From: Marinomonas sp. SBI8L
GTDB taxonomy: Bacteria > Pseudomonadota > Gammaproteobacteria > Pseudomonadales > Marinomonadaceae
Reading direction: 5' to 3'
Length of the DNA: 64,000 nt
Assembly (NCBI RefSeq): GCF_001624705.1
Contig: NZ_JSEO01000004.1
Span: forward strand, 248,001 to 312,000
The notes below the pieces were generated by a model. It was not told where the DNA came from and did no database searches. It saw nothing but the letters and a program-made list of their open reading frames with translations. The position numbers and the translations under genes are program-made. Positions 44,139 through 52,807 of the stretch are shown here, in pieces. Position 1 is the stretch's first letter; each line of letters starts with the position of its first letter.

Positions 44139-45698
44139 ATGAGAATAAACAACCCAGTCACAGGCAAAGAACAAAGCTACCCCGAAGATTTTAACATCCT
44201 ATCTATTGTCTCCCCTTCTAGTCATATTACCCATGTCAGTAAGGACTTTGTTAGCCTTTCTGGGTTCAGTGAATCTGAGCTATTGGGGCAGCCTCACAAT
44301 ATTGTTCGACACCCAGACATGCCAGAAGCGGCTTTTGAAAATTTATGGGATAACCTCAAGCAGCAAAAATCTTGGATGGGGCTGGTAAAAAACCGCTGTA
44401 AAAACGGAGATCATTATTGGGTTGATGCCTTCGCTTCCCCCATTATTCAGAATGGTAAAACAACCGAGTATCAATCAGTACGTTTAACGCCAAAAAGAAA
44501 ACATGTGGAAAATGCAGAAAGGATTTATGCAAAAATCCGTTCTGGTAAGAGCCCTCTCGCATTTAAGCTTCCTCGTACACGACTCTGGCAAAGAGCCTGC
44601 CTCAGTTTCTTACCTTGCTTAGTTATTTCCTATTTTATCCAAAGTGTGTCGCCAATTGGCGCTTTGGCATTTTTATTCTTAACTAGCTCATTAGCAACCT
44701 ATTGGCTTACCAGACCATTAGAAGCCTTAAGTAAAGAGTCGAGGAAGATCTTTGATAATCCACTTATGGAACTGATTTATAACGACAAAATCAACGATAT
44801 TTCTGAAATAAAGTTAGCCTTAAAAATGCGCCAATTCGAAGTAAATGCCATAGTAGGTAGAATTCAAGATTCGAATATCCAGCTAGGCTCCTCTGCCCAA
44901 ATATCCAGTAATAATGGCTCGATGACAGCAGATAACTTGGATAAACAAACCCAAGAAACAGAGCTGGTTGCTACTGCTGTTGGCCAAATGAATGCCACTG
45001 CCAATGAAATTCTTGAAAATGCAGTCAATACGTCTGATGCTGCAAAGCAAGCTAATGATGCCGCCACAGATGGATTACAAGCAGTAAGTGAAACCGTTAA
45101 CTCAATTCATAGTCTTGCGGGCCAACTCAATAATGCATCACATGTGATAGGCCAATTAGAAGAGCACGGCAAAACAATTAATGATGTATTAGGTGTTATC
45201 GAAGGCGTTGCAGAACAAACTAACTTACTGGCACTTAACGCTGCAATTGAAGCGGCTAGAGCGGGAGAACAAGGCCGCGGCTTTGCGGTAGTTGCTGATG
45301 AAGTCAGGGCTTTGGCTAAACGCAGTCAAGATTCGACCAAGGAGATTCAGGAGGTTATTACTCAAATTCAGGGAGCGACTTTAGATGCAGTATCAGCCAT
45401 GAAAGAAGGTAATATCCAAGCGGATATCTGTGTAGAAAGCGCAGAGCGTACTGGTGAAAAGTTACGAGCATCCTCTAATCAGGTAAAAGACATTTCAAAT
45501 AAAAACGATCAAATTGCCAGCGCTATTCATGAGCTGGCCCAAGTCTCAAGTGAAATGAATGCCAATATTCAATCTATCAGCGACGTTTGTAACAGCACTT
45601 CATCGCTAGCAAATGAAACCGTGAAAGAGTGCTCTAGTTTAAGTCAGCAGCTAGGAGATCAAGACTCCCTGGTTAAGCAATTCCGACGTCTGGCCTAA
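44139..45698 (+). CDS. PAS-domain methyl-accepting chemotaxis protein (Aer-like)
   Basis: This 519-aa chemoreceptor has a cytoplasmic N-terminal PAS domain (about 20-115; [20 protein letters not shown] and [17 protein letters not shown], the Aer-type pattern), a membrane hairpin (about 150-190), and a long coiled-coil signalling domain. The conserved tip [20 protein letters not shown] followed by [19 protein letters not shown] contacts CheA/CheW. There is no CheR-binding pentapeptide at the C-terminus. The HPDMP motif is common to PAS receptors that sense redox state or oxygen through FAD or heme; which cofactor is used here is not known. It stands alone. Confidence 0.92.
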   Translation: MRINNPVTGKEQSYPEDFNILSIVSPSSHITHVSKDFVSLSGFSESELLGQPHNIVRHPDMPEAAFENLWDNLKQQKSWMGLVKNRCKNGDHYWVDAFASPIIQNGKTTEYQSVRLTPKRKHVENAERIYAKIRSGKSPLAFKLPRTRLWQRACLSFLPCLVISYFIQSVSPIGALAFLFLTSSLATYWLTRPLEALSKESRKIFDNPLMELIYNDKINDISEIKLALKMRQFEVNAIVGRIQDSNIQLGSSAQISSNNGSMTADNLDKQTQETELVATAVGQMNATANEILENAVNTSDAAKQANDAATDGLQAVSETVNSIHSLAGQLNNASHVIGQLEEHGKTINDVLGVIEGVAEQTNLLALNAAIEAARAGEQGRGFAVVADEVRALAKRSQDSTKEIQEVITQIQGATLDAVSAMKEGNIQADICVESAERTGEKLRASSNQVKDISNKNDQIASAIHELAQVSSEMNANIQSISDVCNSTSSLANETVKECSSLSQQLGDQDSLVKQFRRLA

Positions 45699-45704
45699 CA
45701 AAAC

Positions 45705-45742
45705 CAGCTAACCGTAAAGCAGTTTAGCTTTATGGTTAGCTG
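45705..45742. terminator. Bidirectional hairpin between the chemoreceptor and AraC genes
   Basis: A 16-bp stem with one wobble pair (45705-45720 with 45727-45742) and a 6-nt loop lies between convergent genes. U-runs are short on both strands. Confidence 0.7.
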
Positions 45743-45771
45743 CTATATTCCATTTAACAAGCACCTGATCG

Positions 45772-46671
45772 CTATTTAAGTGGCATATAAATGTCAGTGA
45801 GTAATTCACTTGGAGGAACTTGCCTAGGGTCATTCAAGTACTCTTCAAAAGGCGGTTTATCCGCAACTTCATGGCCTGATTCAGGTAACCAAGTACCGAA
45901 AAACCAACGATAAGCGCTGTGCATATCCGCATAAGGGCCTTTAAAATGCAAAACAGCGTATTTACCGGCATCTATTTGATACTGCTTTAAAGGCGCATCT
46001 AAACTAGGCTGCTTTTCTAACGCTAACGTTAACCCAGCAAGAGAACGCAAATCTTGTTCTGGCGTATTATCAGGGTCATGAAAATATACCCCCATCATTC
46101 GGCTATCTTGATCAAATAATTGACGCATTCCCGCCCAACCTAAGAGTTTTTCAAATGCCTGCCCTATGTTCATATAAGAACCTTGATGTGGATAAGCCAC
46201 TAAGGCTAGATCTTGCTCGACTTGCTCTAGTGTGACCGAAAACTCATTATTCAATTTGGCATCTTGCATACTCATTTTCTCCCTCGCCACTTCATGTGGC
46301 GTTAATAAATGGCTTTGATGATTGGTTTTAACCTGCCTTTGCTGTCGAAAACCGACTGGAGGAAGACCAAATTCAGCACTGAAAGCACGAGAGAAGGATT
46401 GAAGATGACGATAACCCGATTGTTTTGCCACTTCTTCAATTGCTAAATCAGTATTCACCAACAAGCCAGCTGATTTATGCAACCGTAGGCGTTTGATCAT
46501 ACTAGAGAGGCTTTCTCCATAAATACTGGTATAAATTCGATGCAGGTGATATTGGGAAATACCCGCTACCTCAGCCATTGAGATTAAATCCAAACTCTCA
46601 TTTAAGTGTGAGTAAATATAATCAATAAGCTTTTGCAATCGTGATTCATAACGTACTTTAGATACCGCCAT
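45772..46671 (-). CDS. AraC-family regulator with GyrI-like effector domain
   Basis: This 299-aa regulator has the AraC DNA-binding domain at the N-terminus (about 8-115, two helix-turn-helix units: AEVAGISQYHLHRIYTSIYG and IEEVAKQSGYRHLQSFSRAF). A GyrI/SbmC-like small-molecule-binding domain occupies the C-terminal half (about 145-298, with YAVLHFKGPYADMHSAYRWF). This Rob/TetD-like arrangement is common among regulators of drug response. AAGGGAAAG precedes the ATG. Its target is unknown; the nearest transporter gene at 47.7 kb already has its own divergent LysR regulator. Confidence 0.87.
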   Translation of the reverse strand: MAVSKVRYESRLQKLIDYIYSHLNESLDLISMAEVAGISQYHLHRIYTSIYGESLSSMIKRLRLHKSAGLLVNTDLAIEEVAKQSGYRHLQSFSRAFSAEFGLPPVGFRQQRQVKTNHQSHLLTPHEVAREKMSMQDAKLNNEFSVTLEQVEQDLALVAYPHQGSYMNIGQAFEKLLGWAGMRQLFDQDSRMMGVYFHDPDNTPEQDLRSLAGLTLALEKQPSLDAPLKQYQIDAGKYAVLHFKGPYADMHSAYRWFFGTWLPESGHEVADKPPFEEYLNDPRQVPPSELLTDIYMPLK

Positions 46672-46748
46672 TCAAACTTTCCCTTCATGGTTTCAGTAAA
46701 ATCAGTTTAACAAGTGCCCATTTAGCAAATCTTGCTCAATTTACGCCA

Positions 46749-47639
46749 TTACAAATCTTTCTTTTGAGTAAGCGTATAGGCTAATAAAAAGTCCAAGAAT
46801 GCCTTATTAGCATGGGATAAATAACCATGCTTTCGCCACGCTATATTTAGATCTAAAAAAATAGGAGGATCAAAAGGTCGAGTAATCAAAGCCTCATCAT
46901 CTTGGGTTACCATAGCAAGCAAGGTGGAGATACCAAACCCTTGTTTAATAATAGATTTTATAAGAGGAAGTAGGTTTGTTTCAAAACCAATGTTAAGACT
47001 TGCTCCCGTCTCTTTTGCTAATCTATCAACCGCTTTTCGATGAAAATAACCTTGCTTAAACATCACTAATTCTTGTGAAAAAAACTGCTCTGGGGTGATT
47101 TTTTCAAGTTCAGTGAAGGCGTGTGTTTCATCCACTGTGACTAGCATTTCTTCGGTTAAAATAGAACGCATTTCCAAGCTGTCTGGCACATCTTCTGCGA
47201 CAACAACACCAAGGTCAATTTCTCCCTTTTCTATCTTATGTTGAAGGTCTGAGGTTCCACCCTCTATGACTTCAAGGTTGAGCATTGGGTATTGATGCTT
47301 AAATGCCATCAGAATAGGCGGAAAATAATATGAACCCAGCATGCTAGAAATACCGATTCTCACATCGCCTTTTACTAAGCCCCTGCGCTCATTCATCTCC
47401 AATTCCGCATCATCATGTGTCTGAATAATTCTTTGAGCATATTGATAAAGCGCTCTGCCCTCATCAGTCAGGCTGACTTTACGATCAGCGCGATGAAGTA
47501 AGGTTAATTCAAGATCTTGCTCAAGTTTTTGGATAGACATGCTCACAGCAGGCTGAGCCACACCTAGTCTTGATGCGGCTTTGGTAAAACTTAAATCATC
47601 TGAAACGGCTAAAAAATATCTAAGCTGCTTAATTTCCAT
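46749..47639 (-). CDS. LysR-family regulator divergent from an MFS transporter
   Basis: This is a 296-aa LysR-type regulator. The DNA-binding domain covers about residues 1-60 (EIKQLRYFLAVSDDLSFTKA then AASRLGVAQPAVSMSIQKLE), followed by a complete effector domain. The ATG at 47639 is preceded by AAGGAT. The divergent MFS gene starts 91 bp away and is its most likely target; LysR/MFS pairs of this form (YnfL/YnfM-like) usually control drug or small-molecule export. Confidence 0.87.
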   Translation of the reverse strand: MEIKQLRYFLAVSDDLSFTKAASRLGVAQPAVSMSIQKLEQDLELTLLHRADRKVSLTDEGRALYQYAQRIIQTHDDAELEMNERRGLVKGDVRIGISSMLGSYYFPPILMAFKHQYPMLNLEVIEGGTSDLQHKIEKGEIDLGVVVAEDVPDSLEMRSILTEEMLVTVDETHAFTELEKITPEQFFSQELVMFKQGYFHRKAVDRLAKETGASLNIGFETNLLPLIKSIIKQGFGISTLLAMVTQDDEALITRPFDPPIFLDLNIAWRKHGYLSHANKAFLDFLLAYTLTQKKDL

Positions 47640-47729
47640 CAACAATCCTTATAGATTTGATCATTAATATGAATTTTATTGATTTTAAATGTCTGCGTAT
47701 AGTCAATTTATCTTAAGCACAATAGAGTA

Positions 47730-48944
47730 ATGACAGTGATACAGACAGGCAGTAAAATTTTTTGGCGAGCGAACCTAGCCCTACTTATTGGTTCTTTTAT
47801 GGTATTTGCCAATGTTTATGTGACCCAACCTTTGTTGCCAATGATAGCCAGCCAATTTGGCATCTCTAGTCTAGAAGCAAATGCGAGCTTTACTATAACA
47901 ACCTTTGTTTTAGGTTTGTCTTTGCTGATATTCGGCCCTCTTTCAGATGCACTCGGTAGAAAGTGGCTAATGCTAGCGGCCATGCTGGGTATTATTATCA
48001 CCACCCTTGCTCTGGCTTTTGCCTCCCAATATCAAGACTTATTAATATTGAGAGGTGTACAGGGGTTCTTTTTAGCCGGTCTGCCTGCCATGGCAATAGC
48101 CTATCTTGCAGAAGAATATCAATCTGATGCTATGACAATTGCTGTGGGTCTATACATTGCAGGAAACTCTTTAGGAGGCATTGGAGGCCGTCTGTTAGGA
48201 GGCTTTCTAGGAGAATGGCAAGGCTTAAGCAATACCTTTCTTATCATGGCTGGTATCTCAAGTTTCTGCCTAATTAGCTTCGCTTATTTACTGCCTAATT
48301 CTCAGCACTTTTCTGCAAAAACCTTAAGTTTAAGTACTATTTTAGGCAACTTTAGACAGCATCTAGCAAATAAGTACCTCATCATCGCCTATCTCATTGG
48401 AGGTTTAAGCTTTTTTATTTTTATTAATCAATATAGCTATATTACTTTTGTTCTTGAGTCAGCCCCATATTCACTCTCTAGTAAATTAATAGGCATGCTG
48501 TTTTTAACCTATTTAGCAGGCACATGTGCTTCTTCTTTATCAGGAAAACTAGCCCTTAAATACTCTCAGCCTACTTGTATGATGCTGGGTACAAGTTTTT
48601 TAATACTTGGCTCTCTAATCACGCTAGAATTAAGTCTCTTTGCCATCATTTTTGGCTTAACAATAAACAGCTTTGGCTTTTTTCTGACTCACTCCACTGC
48701 AAGTGCTTGGGTCAGTAAACAAGCAAGTCGCTCCAAAGTAAAAGCCAATGCGAGTGCAAGTGCCCTCTATCTGACCTTCTATTATATGGGTGCAAGTTTT
48801 GGCAGTTTTTACCTTGATCCATTCTGGCAAGCCTATGGCTGGAACGGGGTTGTAATGGCATCACTCTTTGCATTAATTGTTATATTTTTACTGGGCTTAT
48901 CCTTATTCAAAACAAGATCGGAGATAAACCCACAAATCATATAA
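47730..48944 (+). CDS. MFS transporter (YnfM-like)
   Basis: This 404-aa major-facilitator protein has twelve hydrophobic helices. It shows FANVYVTQPLLPMIASQFG in helix 1, which is typical of the YnfM group, and FGPLSDALGRKWLM, a clear MFS loop-2/3 motif. YnfM-type proteins are inner-membrane exporters (arabinose or drug efflux has been suggested for some); no substrate is evident here. The start at 47730 has only weak ribosome-site support, but fits the family N-terminus. It is divergent from its likely LysR regulator. Confidence 0.87.
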   Translation: MTVIQTGSKIFWRANLALLIGSFMVFANVYVTQPLLPMIASQFGISSLEANASFTITTFVLGLSLLIFGPLSDALGRKWLMLAAMLGIIITTLALAFASQYQDLLILRGVQGFFLAGLPAMAIAYLAEEYQSDAMTIAVGLYIAGNSLGGIGGRLLGGFLGEWQGLSNTFLIMAGISSFCLISFAYLLPNSQHFSAKTLSLSTILGNFRQHLANKYLIIAYLIGGLSFFIFINQYSYITFVLESAPYSLSSKLIGMLFLTYLAGTCASSLSGKLALKYSQPTCMMLGTSFLILGSLITLELSLFAIIFGLTINSFGFFLTHSTASAWVSKQASRSKVKANASASALYLTFYYMGASFGSFYLDPFWQAYGWNGVVMASLFALIVIFLLGLSLFKTRSEINPQII

Positions 48945-48982
48945 ATTCAATTTGAGATGTCTATAAACATACAGGATCACAG

Positions 48983-49906
48983 CTATGATGGTGACCTTTT
49001 CCAATCATCCCAATAAGGTAAATTCTGATCAAACTGCTCTTCTAGAAAACTCAAAAATACACTGACTTTTTTAGCAAGGTATTGCCTCTGGGGATAAAGC
49101 GCAACGAGGTTTTTATACGGCATTTGATAGCCTGTTAATAAAGGGATTAAATTCCCTTTTTTAATTTCCTCACCTGCAATAAAACTAGGTAAGCGCCCCA
49201 CTCCTAAACCCGTTAACAGGGCTTCTTTCAATGCGTCACTGTTGTTTACCTGATAATTGCCTTTTACTTCGACCCTAACGTCTTCATCATTGCGGTTAAA
49301 AAACCACTCATTTGAAGTCGAGTGATATGAGTATAAAAGGCAGTTATGTTGCACTAAGTCAGCAGGTTCCTTGGGGGAACCAAACTCTTCTAGATAATTT
49401 GGGGCAGCACAAATCACACTGTGTAATGGCGCTAGAGGCTTAGCAACCAAACTGGAATCTGGAAGGTCTCCCGCCCTTAACGCAAGATCATATCCCTCTG
49501 ATATCACATCAGACCAGGTATCGCTTAATTCCAGTTGGATACTGATCTTAGGGTAAGCTTTTAAAAACTTAGGGATAATAGGGGCAATATGACTACGCGA
49601 AAAAGACATAGGCGCACTGATTCTTAATACACCTTGCGCTTCTTGCTGCAAACCCGTTGCCGCACTTTCAGCCTCCTTTGCCGCTTCAAAGGCTCTTTGA
49701 GCGTGTTGATAATAGCGCTCACCCGCCTCAGTTAAGCTCAGTTTTCTGGTAGATCGGTATAAAAGCTTTACACCTAACTGAGCCTCTAAAGCACTAATCC
49801 GCTTGCTCACACCAGAGTTAGAAAAACCTAACACTTCTGCGGCTTTTGAGAAGCTACCTTGCTCAACTACTGAAATAAAGACAGGAATACTGTTAATTTC
49901 AAACAT
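48983..49906 (-). CDS. LysR-family regulator
   Basis: This 307-aa LysR-type regulator is of the large group with NSIPVFISVVEQGSFSKAAE and LGFSNSGVSKRISALEAQLG in the DNA-binding domain (about 1-62) and a full effector domain. The ATG at 49906 matches the family start; an upstream extension to 49969 adds 21 unrelated residues. It is divergent from the VOC-protein gene (111 bp between starts), which with the SnoaL-like gene is its likely target. Confidence 0.85.
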   Translation of the reverse strand: MFEINSIPVFISVVEQGSFSKAAEVLGFSNSGVSKRISALEAQLGVKLLYRSTRKLSLTEAGERYYQHAQRAFEAAKEAESAATGLQQEAQGVLRISAPMSFSRSHIAPIIPKFLKAYPKISIQLELSDTWSDVISEGYDLALRAGDLPDSSLVAKPLAPLHSVICAAPNYLEEFGSPKEPADLVQHNCLLYSYHSTSNEWFFNRNDEDVRVEVKGNYQVNNSDALKEALLTGLGVGRLPSFIAGEEIKKGNLIPLLTGYQMPYKNLVALYPQRQYLAKKVSVFLSFLEEQFDQNLPYWDDWKRSPS

Positions 49907-50017
49907 AAAACCACCAATTATTAACTTTTTTTCATTAATCATCTTCCCATAAGCGGGCTTATCAAACAATCACCCTAGCACTAAGCTTTACCTACTAACT
50001 CATGTAAGGAGAGAAAT

Positions 50018-50473
50018 ATGATCCGTTTAGAACATGTAAATTTAGTGGTAAAGGACATAGAAGCTAGTTGCTCTTTTCTTCTAACAGCCTTTCCTGAATG
50101 GGAAATTAGAGGAGAAGGTAAAAGTGAATGGTATGGCGTTTTTCGTCGTTGGTGCCATGTGGGTACCCAGGAAAACTACATCACCCTAAATGATGGTGGC
50201 ACATCAGAAAACCGTAATTTAAAAAGCCATGATATGGGCCTAGCTCACATAGGTTTTGAGGTAACAGAACTTGAAGAAATTGCTCAGCGTCTGAAGGATA
50301 AGGGCTATGAAATTGCGACGATTGGCGCCGACCATCCCTATCGTAAAACTTTATATTTTATTGACCCAGCGGGGTTTGAATTTGAGTTCATCGAGTACTT
50401 GTCAGATCAAGACGCACAGAGAAATTTATACGGTGGTGAAACGTCTGGCATTACTCGAGTAGCAAGCGCTTAA
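50018..50473 (+). CDS. VOC (glyoxalase/dioxygenase) superfamily protein
   Basis: This 151-aa vicinal-oxygen-chelate protein has two beta-alpha-beta-beta-beta modules. The metal-ligand positions are visible as H5 in LEHVNLVVKD, H in LAHIGFEV and the final FEFEFIEYL glutamate, so a metal-dependent lyase, dioxygenase or isomerase activity is possible; resistance proteins share the fold. AAGGAGAG precedes the ATG. It is followed 50 bp later by a SnoaL-like gene, probably one transcript, and is divergent from a LysR regulator. Confidence 0.83.
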   Translation: MIRLEHVNLVVKDIEASCSFLLTAFPEWEIRGEGKSEWYGVFRRWCHVGTQENYITLNDGGTSENRNLKSHDMGLAHIGFEVTELEEIAQRLKDKGYEIATIGADHPYRKTLYFIDPAGFEFEFIEYLSDQDAQRNLYGGETSGITRVASA

Positions 50474-50523
50474 AAAGCCATTAAGACTAACAAGGTAAAA
50501 CTTAAATATCAGGAGATACTCAC

Positions 50524-50877
50524 ATGCAAGCAAATCAGTTTATGAAGCGTCTATATCAGGCTGTCGATGAAAAAAGTCTAGAGAAACTCTCTCTTTTTCT
50601 AGCTGATCAGGTCAACTTTAAACTAGCAAACTTTCCTTGCACACAAGGCAAGGTCGCTGTACTAGAAGCAAACAAAGCCTTCTTTACTAGCATTCAAAGT
50701 ATGCAACATAGGTTAGACAATATTTGGCAGGTGGAAGGCGGACTCATCTGCCATGGTGAGGTAAGTTATATTCGATTAGATCAAACAAAGACGAGTGCGA
50801 ATTTTGCCACTATTTTAAAGCTAGAAGATGACAAGATAGTCGATTATTTAGTCTATGCAGATCTAAGCCAACTTTAA
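50524..50877 (+). CDS. SnoaL/NTF2-like small protein
   Basis: This 117-aa protein of the NTF2-like/SnoaL fold opens with a helix (ANQFMKRLYQAVDEKSLEKL) and continues with strands such as VNFKLANFPCTQGKVAV and GGLICHGEVSYIRLD. Members are often small hydrolases, isomerases or ligand carriers; no catalytic pair stands out here. CAGGAGAT precedes the ATG. It is co-oriented with the VOC gene and convergent with the cobalamin operon. Confidence 0.75.
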   Translation: MQANQFMKRLYQAVDEKSLEKLSLFLADQVNFKLANFPCTQGKVAVLEANKAFFTSIQSMQHRLDNIWQVEGGLICHGEVSYIRLDQTKTSANFATILKLEDDKIVDYLVYADLSQL

Positions 50878-50891
50878 AAGCTGGCCATAAG

Positions 50892-50928
50892 GAGAAGTAG
50901 CTGACTATCAGATAACCTGCTATTTCTC
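50892..50928 (-). terminator. Hairpin at the end of the cobalamin operon
   Basis: GAGAAGTAGC (50892-50901) pairs with GCTATTTCTC (50919-50928) with one mismatch, overlapping the stop of the DUF2164 gene. It may end the cob operon or the convergent SnoaL-like gene. No T-run is present. Confidence 0.4.
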
Positions 50929-51156
50929 TAATGCATAGATCTCTTCGTTGATGACCTCCATTCGCTCAAGGACAACCGCTTGAGCATCTTGAAGACCCTT
51001 GTTATAAAAACTAGACCCAAATTCCTTAGCAATAAAATCTAATAAAAATTCTGCTTCAAAACCGCCAAGATCTAATTCAAACTCTGCTGACATATGCTGC
51101 TTTAGCTTAGGGATTAATTTATCTTTTTCTAGTTGAGTAAAGGTAAATTTAGACAT
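50920..51156 (-). CDS. DUF2164-family small protein
   Basis: This 78-aa protein of the DUF2164 family (unknown function) is recognised from LDLGGFEAEFLLDFIAKEFG followed by SSFYNKGLQDAQAVV. It is short, acidic and helical with no membrane segment. I start at the ATG at 51156; a GTG at 51168 is the alternative. It is 23 bp after cbiG and is therefore the last gene of the cobalamin operon by position. A role in cobalamin synthesis is not established and the link may be accidental. Confidence 0.75.
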   Translation of the reverse strand: MSKFTFTQLEKDKLIPKLKQHMSAEFELDLGGFEAEFLLDFIAKEFGSSFYNKGLQDAQAVVLERMEVINEEIYALEK

Positions 51157-51179
51157 ATTCGTTTTCACTCTTTATTAAA

Positions 51180-51953
51180 TTAGGCGTCTTTAGCGGGAAA
51201 GCTTCTTGCGATAGCACAGGTTGCCTTTGCATTTTTATGCTTAGGTAAGACTAACTCTGGCTCAGTCTCAGTAATTTTTTGACAACCAACGAGGCACGCA
51301 GACTCAGCCACACCATAGACTCCAACTGTATTAAAAATATAATCTGAATGTGTGCTTAGTAAGCGCTTCATTGGGCTTAACTCGTCAATACTCCAAGTTC
51401 TAAAAGGCTTATTATACTTTTGCGCTAAAGCAATTAAATTCACTTCATCCGCTTTAATATCAATACTATGGAAGCTATCTATTTGCTCGATAGAAAGGCC
51501 AGCTTTTAGCAGGCTCTCATGCATTAACTCTTCTAGATACACCAGAGCACAATCCCTTTCACATCCCATACCGATACTATATACAGGCCTTAAATAAGGA
51601 GATGCAGTAGTAATAACTAACTGTGCCTTGATCAGCGAAGATACTTGATAGGCCCAATCATTTGCTCCCCCTTCATGACCAGACAGAAGTGGTATAACAA
51701 AGTCACCCATTTCATCAAGAACAAGCACTGGTGGGTCTTGATATTTGTTTTCTAACACAGGTGCTAAAGTGCGCATAACAATGCCAGTAGCACAAATAAA
51801 GATCAGCTTATCACCTTGTTTAAAAGCTTCTTGTACCTGCTCTGCAAAAGGGCTTGGCTTATAGTTCACCTTAATTTCATCACTAGGCAAGACTTGTTCT
51901 AATTTTTTGGCTAGGCATAAACCTAGTTCAGTCAAAGCAAAAATTTGAATCAT
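51180..51953 (-). CDS. cbiG: CbiG-like cobalamin biosynthesis protein, compact form
   Basis: CbiG opens the delta-lactone ring during corrin ring contraction in the anaerobic route; its C-terminal domain is related to CobE. This 257-aa version has the N-terminal domain (about 45-125, KLIFICATGIVMRTLAPVLE, then LSGHEGGAN) joined directly to the C-terminal domain (about 128-240, YSIGMGCERDCALVYLEEL). It lacks most of the middle segment of longer CbiG proteins. Its start overlaps the cobI stop (ATGA). Its presence beside aerobic-type genes is unusual. Confidence 0.87.
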   Translation of the reverse strand: MIQIFALTELGLCLAKKLEQVLPSDEIKVNYKPSPFAEQVQEAFKQGDKLIFICATGIVMRTLAPVLENKYQDPPVLVLDEMGDFVIPLLSGHEGGANDWAYQVSSLIKAQLVITTASPYLRPVYSIGMGCERDCALVYLEELMHESLLKAGLSIEQIDSFHSIDIKADEVNLIALAQKYNKPFRTWSIDELSPMKRLLSTHSDYIFNTVGVYGVAESACLVGCQKITETEPELVLPKHKNAKATCAIARSFPAKDA

Positions 51954-52732
51954 GAATAGCTATCCTTATGCCTTTTTTCATCACTTCTTGTCACCAGGAA
52001 TAATGAAAAATAAGGCCCTGACTCATCCTTTAAGTTAGTAATATCTGTAACTATTTTTTGATTATCACGTCCAATATATTCTAAATATTGGGCCTCTTTC
52101 ACACGCTTTGTTTGCTCTAATGCAGCTAGAATCTTTGATCTGGCACGGCCTGCCTTCATAATCACTACCGTGTCATTCTGAGTAAGAGCCGATTCTAATT
52201 GCCCCTGAGTATGACGCCCGCTAACTATCGTAAAGGATTCTTTAAGCATGGTTAAAGGGTGGACTAAAGCAGAGGATGCAGCATGTACAGACGAAATACC
52301 GGGTACAGACAAACAGTCAAACTCAGTATTTAATCTATCTAGCAGGTATGCAAAAGAACCAAAAAACAGAGGGTCACCTTCACATAAAAAAGCCACATCT
52401 AAGCCCATTTTTAACTGAGCCTTAATAGAGATCGCCGCCTCATCATAAGCCTGATTAGCCAAGCCTCTATCAATCGACATGGGCATCTGAATGCCGATAT
52501 GCACTTGCTCACGAGAACATGAACCAAACGCTTCACTGGCAATCGTTAATGCCTGAGATTGCCCTTTATCATTGGCTAAATAGCAAACCACAGGCGCCGC
52601 TTGAATTAGTCTTAGTGCCTTTAACGTAATAAGTTCTGGATCACCTGGCCCTACGCCCACCCCAATAAAACGGCCTTTAATTAGGTCTGTCCGAGAGTTT
52701 TGAATACTTGCAGAAGTAAACACAGAAGGCAT
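51950..52732 (-). CDS. cobI: Precorrin-2 C20-methyltransferase
   Basis: CobI/CbiL methylates C20 of (cobalt-)precorrin-2 with SAM. It is a 260-aa tetrapyrrole methylase: GVGVGPGDPELITLKALRLI near the N-terminus, FLCEGDPLFFGSFAYLLDRL as the second motif (the CobI form), and VPGISSVHAASSAL for SAM binding. No clear ribosome site is visible at the start. It is preceded by cobL with a 75-bp gap and overlaps cbiG downstream. Whether it acts on the metal-free or cobalt form cannot be read from the sequence. Confidence 0.9.
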   Translation of the reverse strand: MPSVFTSASIQNSRTDLIKGRFIGVGVGPGDPELITLKALRLIQAAPVVCYLANDKGQSQALTIASEAFGSCSREQVHIGIQMPMSIDRGLANQAYDEAAISIKAQLKMGLDVAFLCEGDPLFFGSFAYLLDRLNTEFDCLSVPGISSVHAASSALVHPLTMLKESFTIVSGRHTQGQLESALTQNDTVVIMKAGRARSKILAALEQTKRVKEAQYLEYIGRDNQKIVTDITNLKDESGPYFSLFLVTRSDEKRHKDSYS

Positions 52733-52807
52733 AAGGCACCACAGAGAATTGTTTGCCCCATACCTTGAATAAAACAGCTAGGGGCAATGGATTAATAGAG
52801 AATAAGA

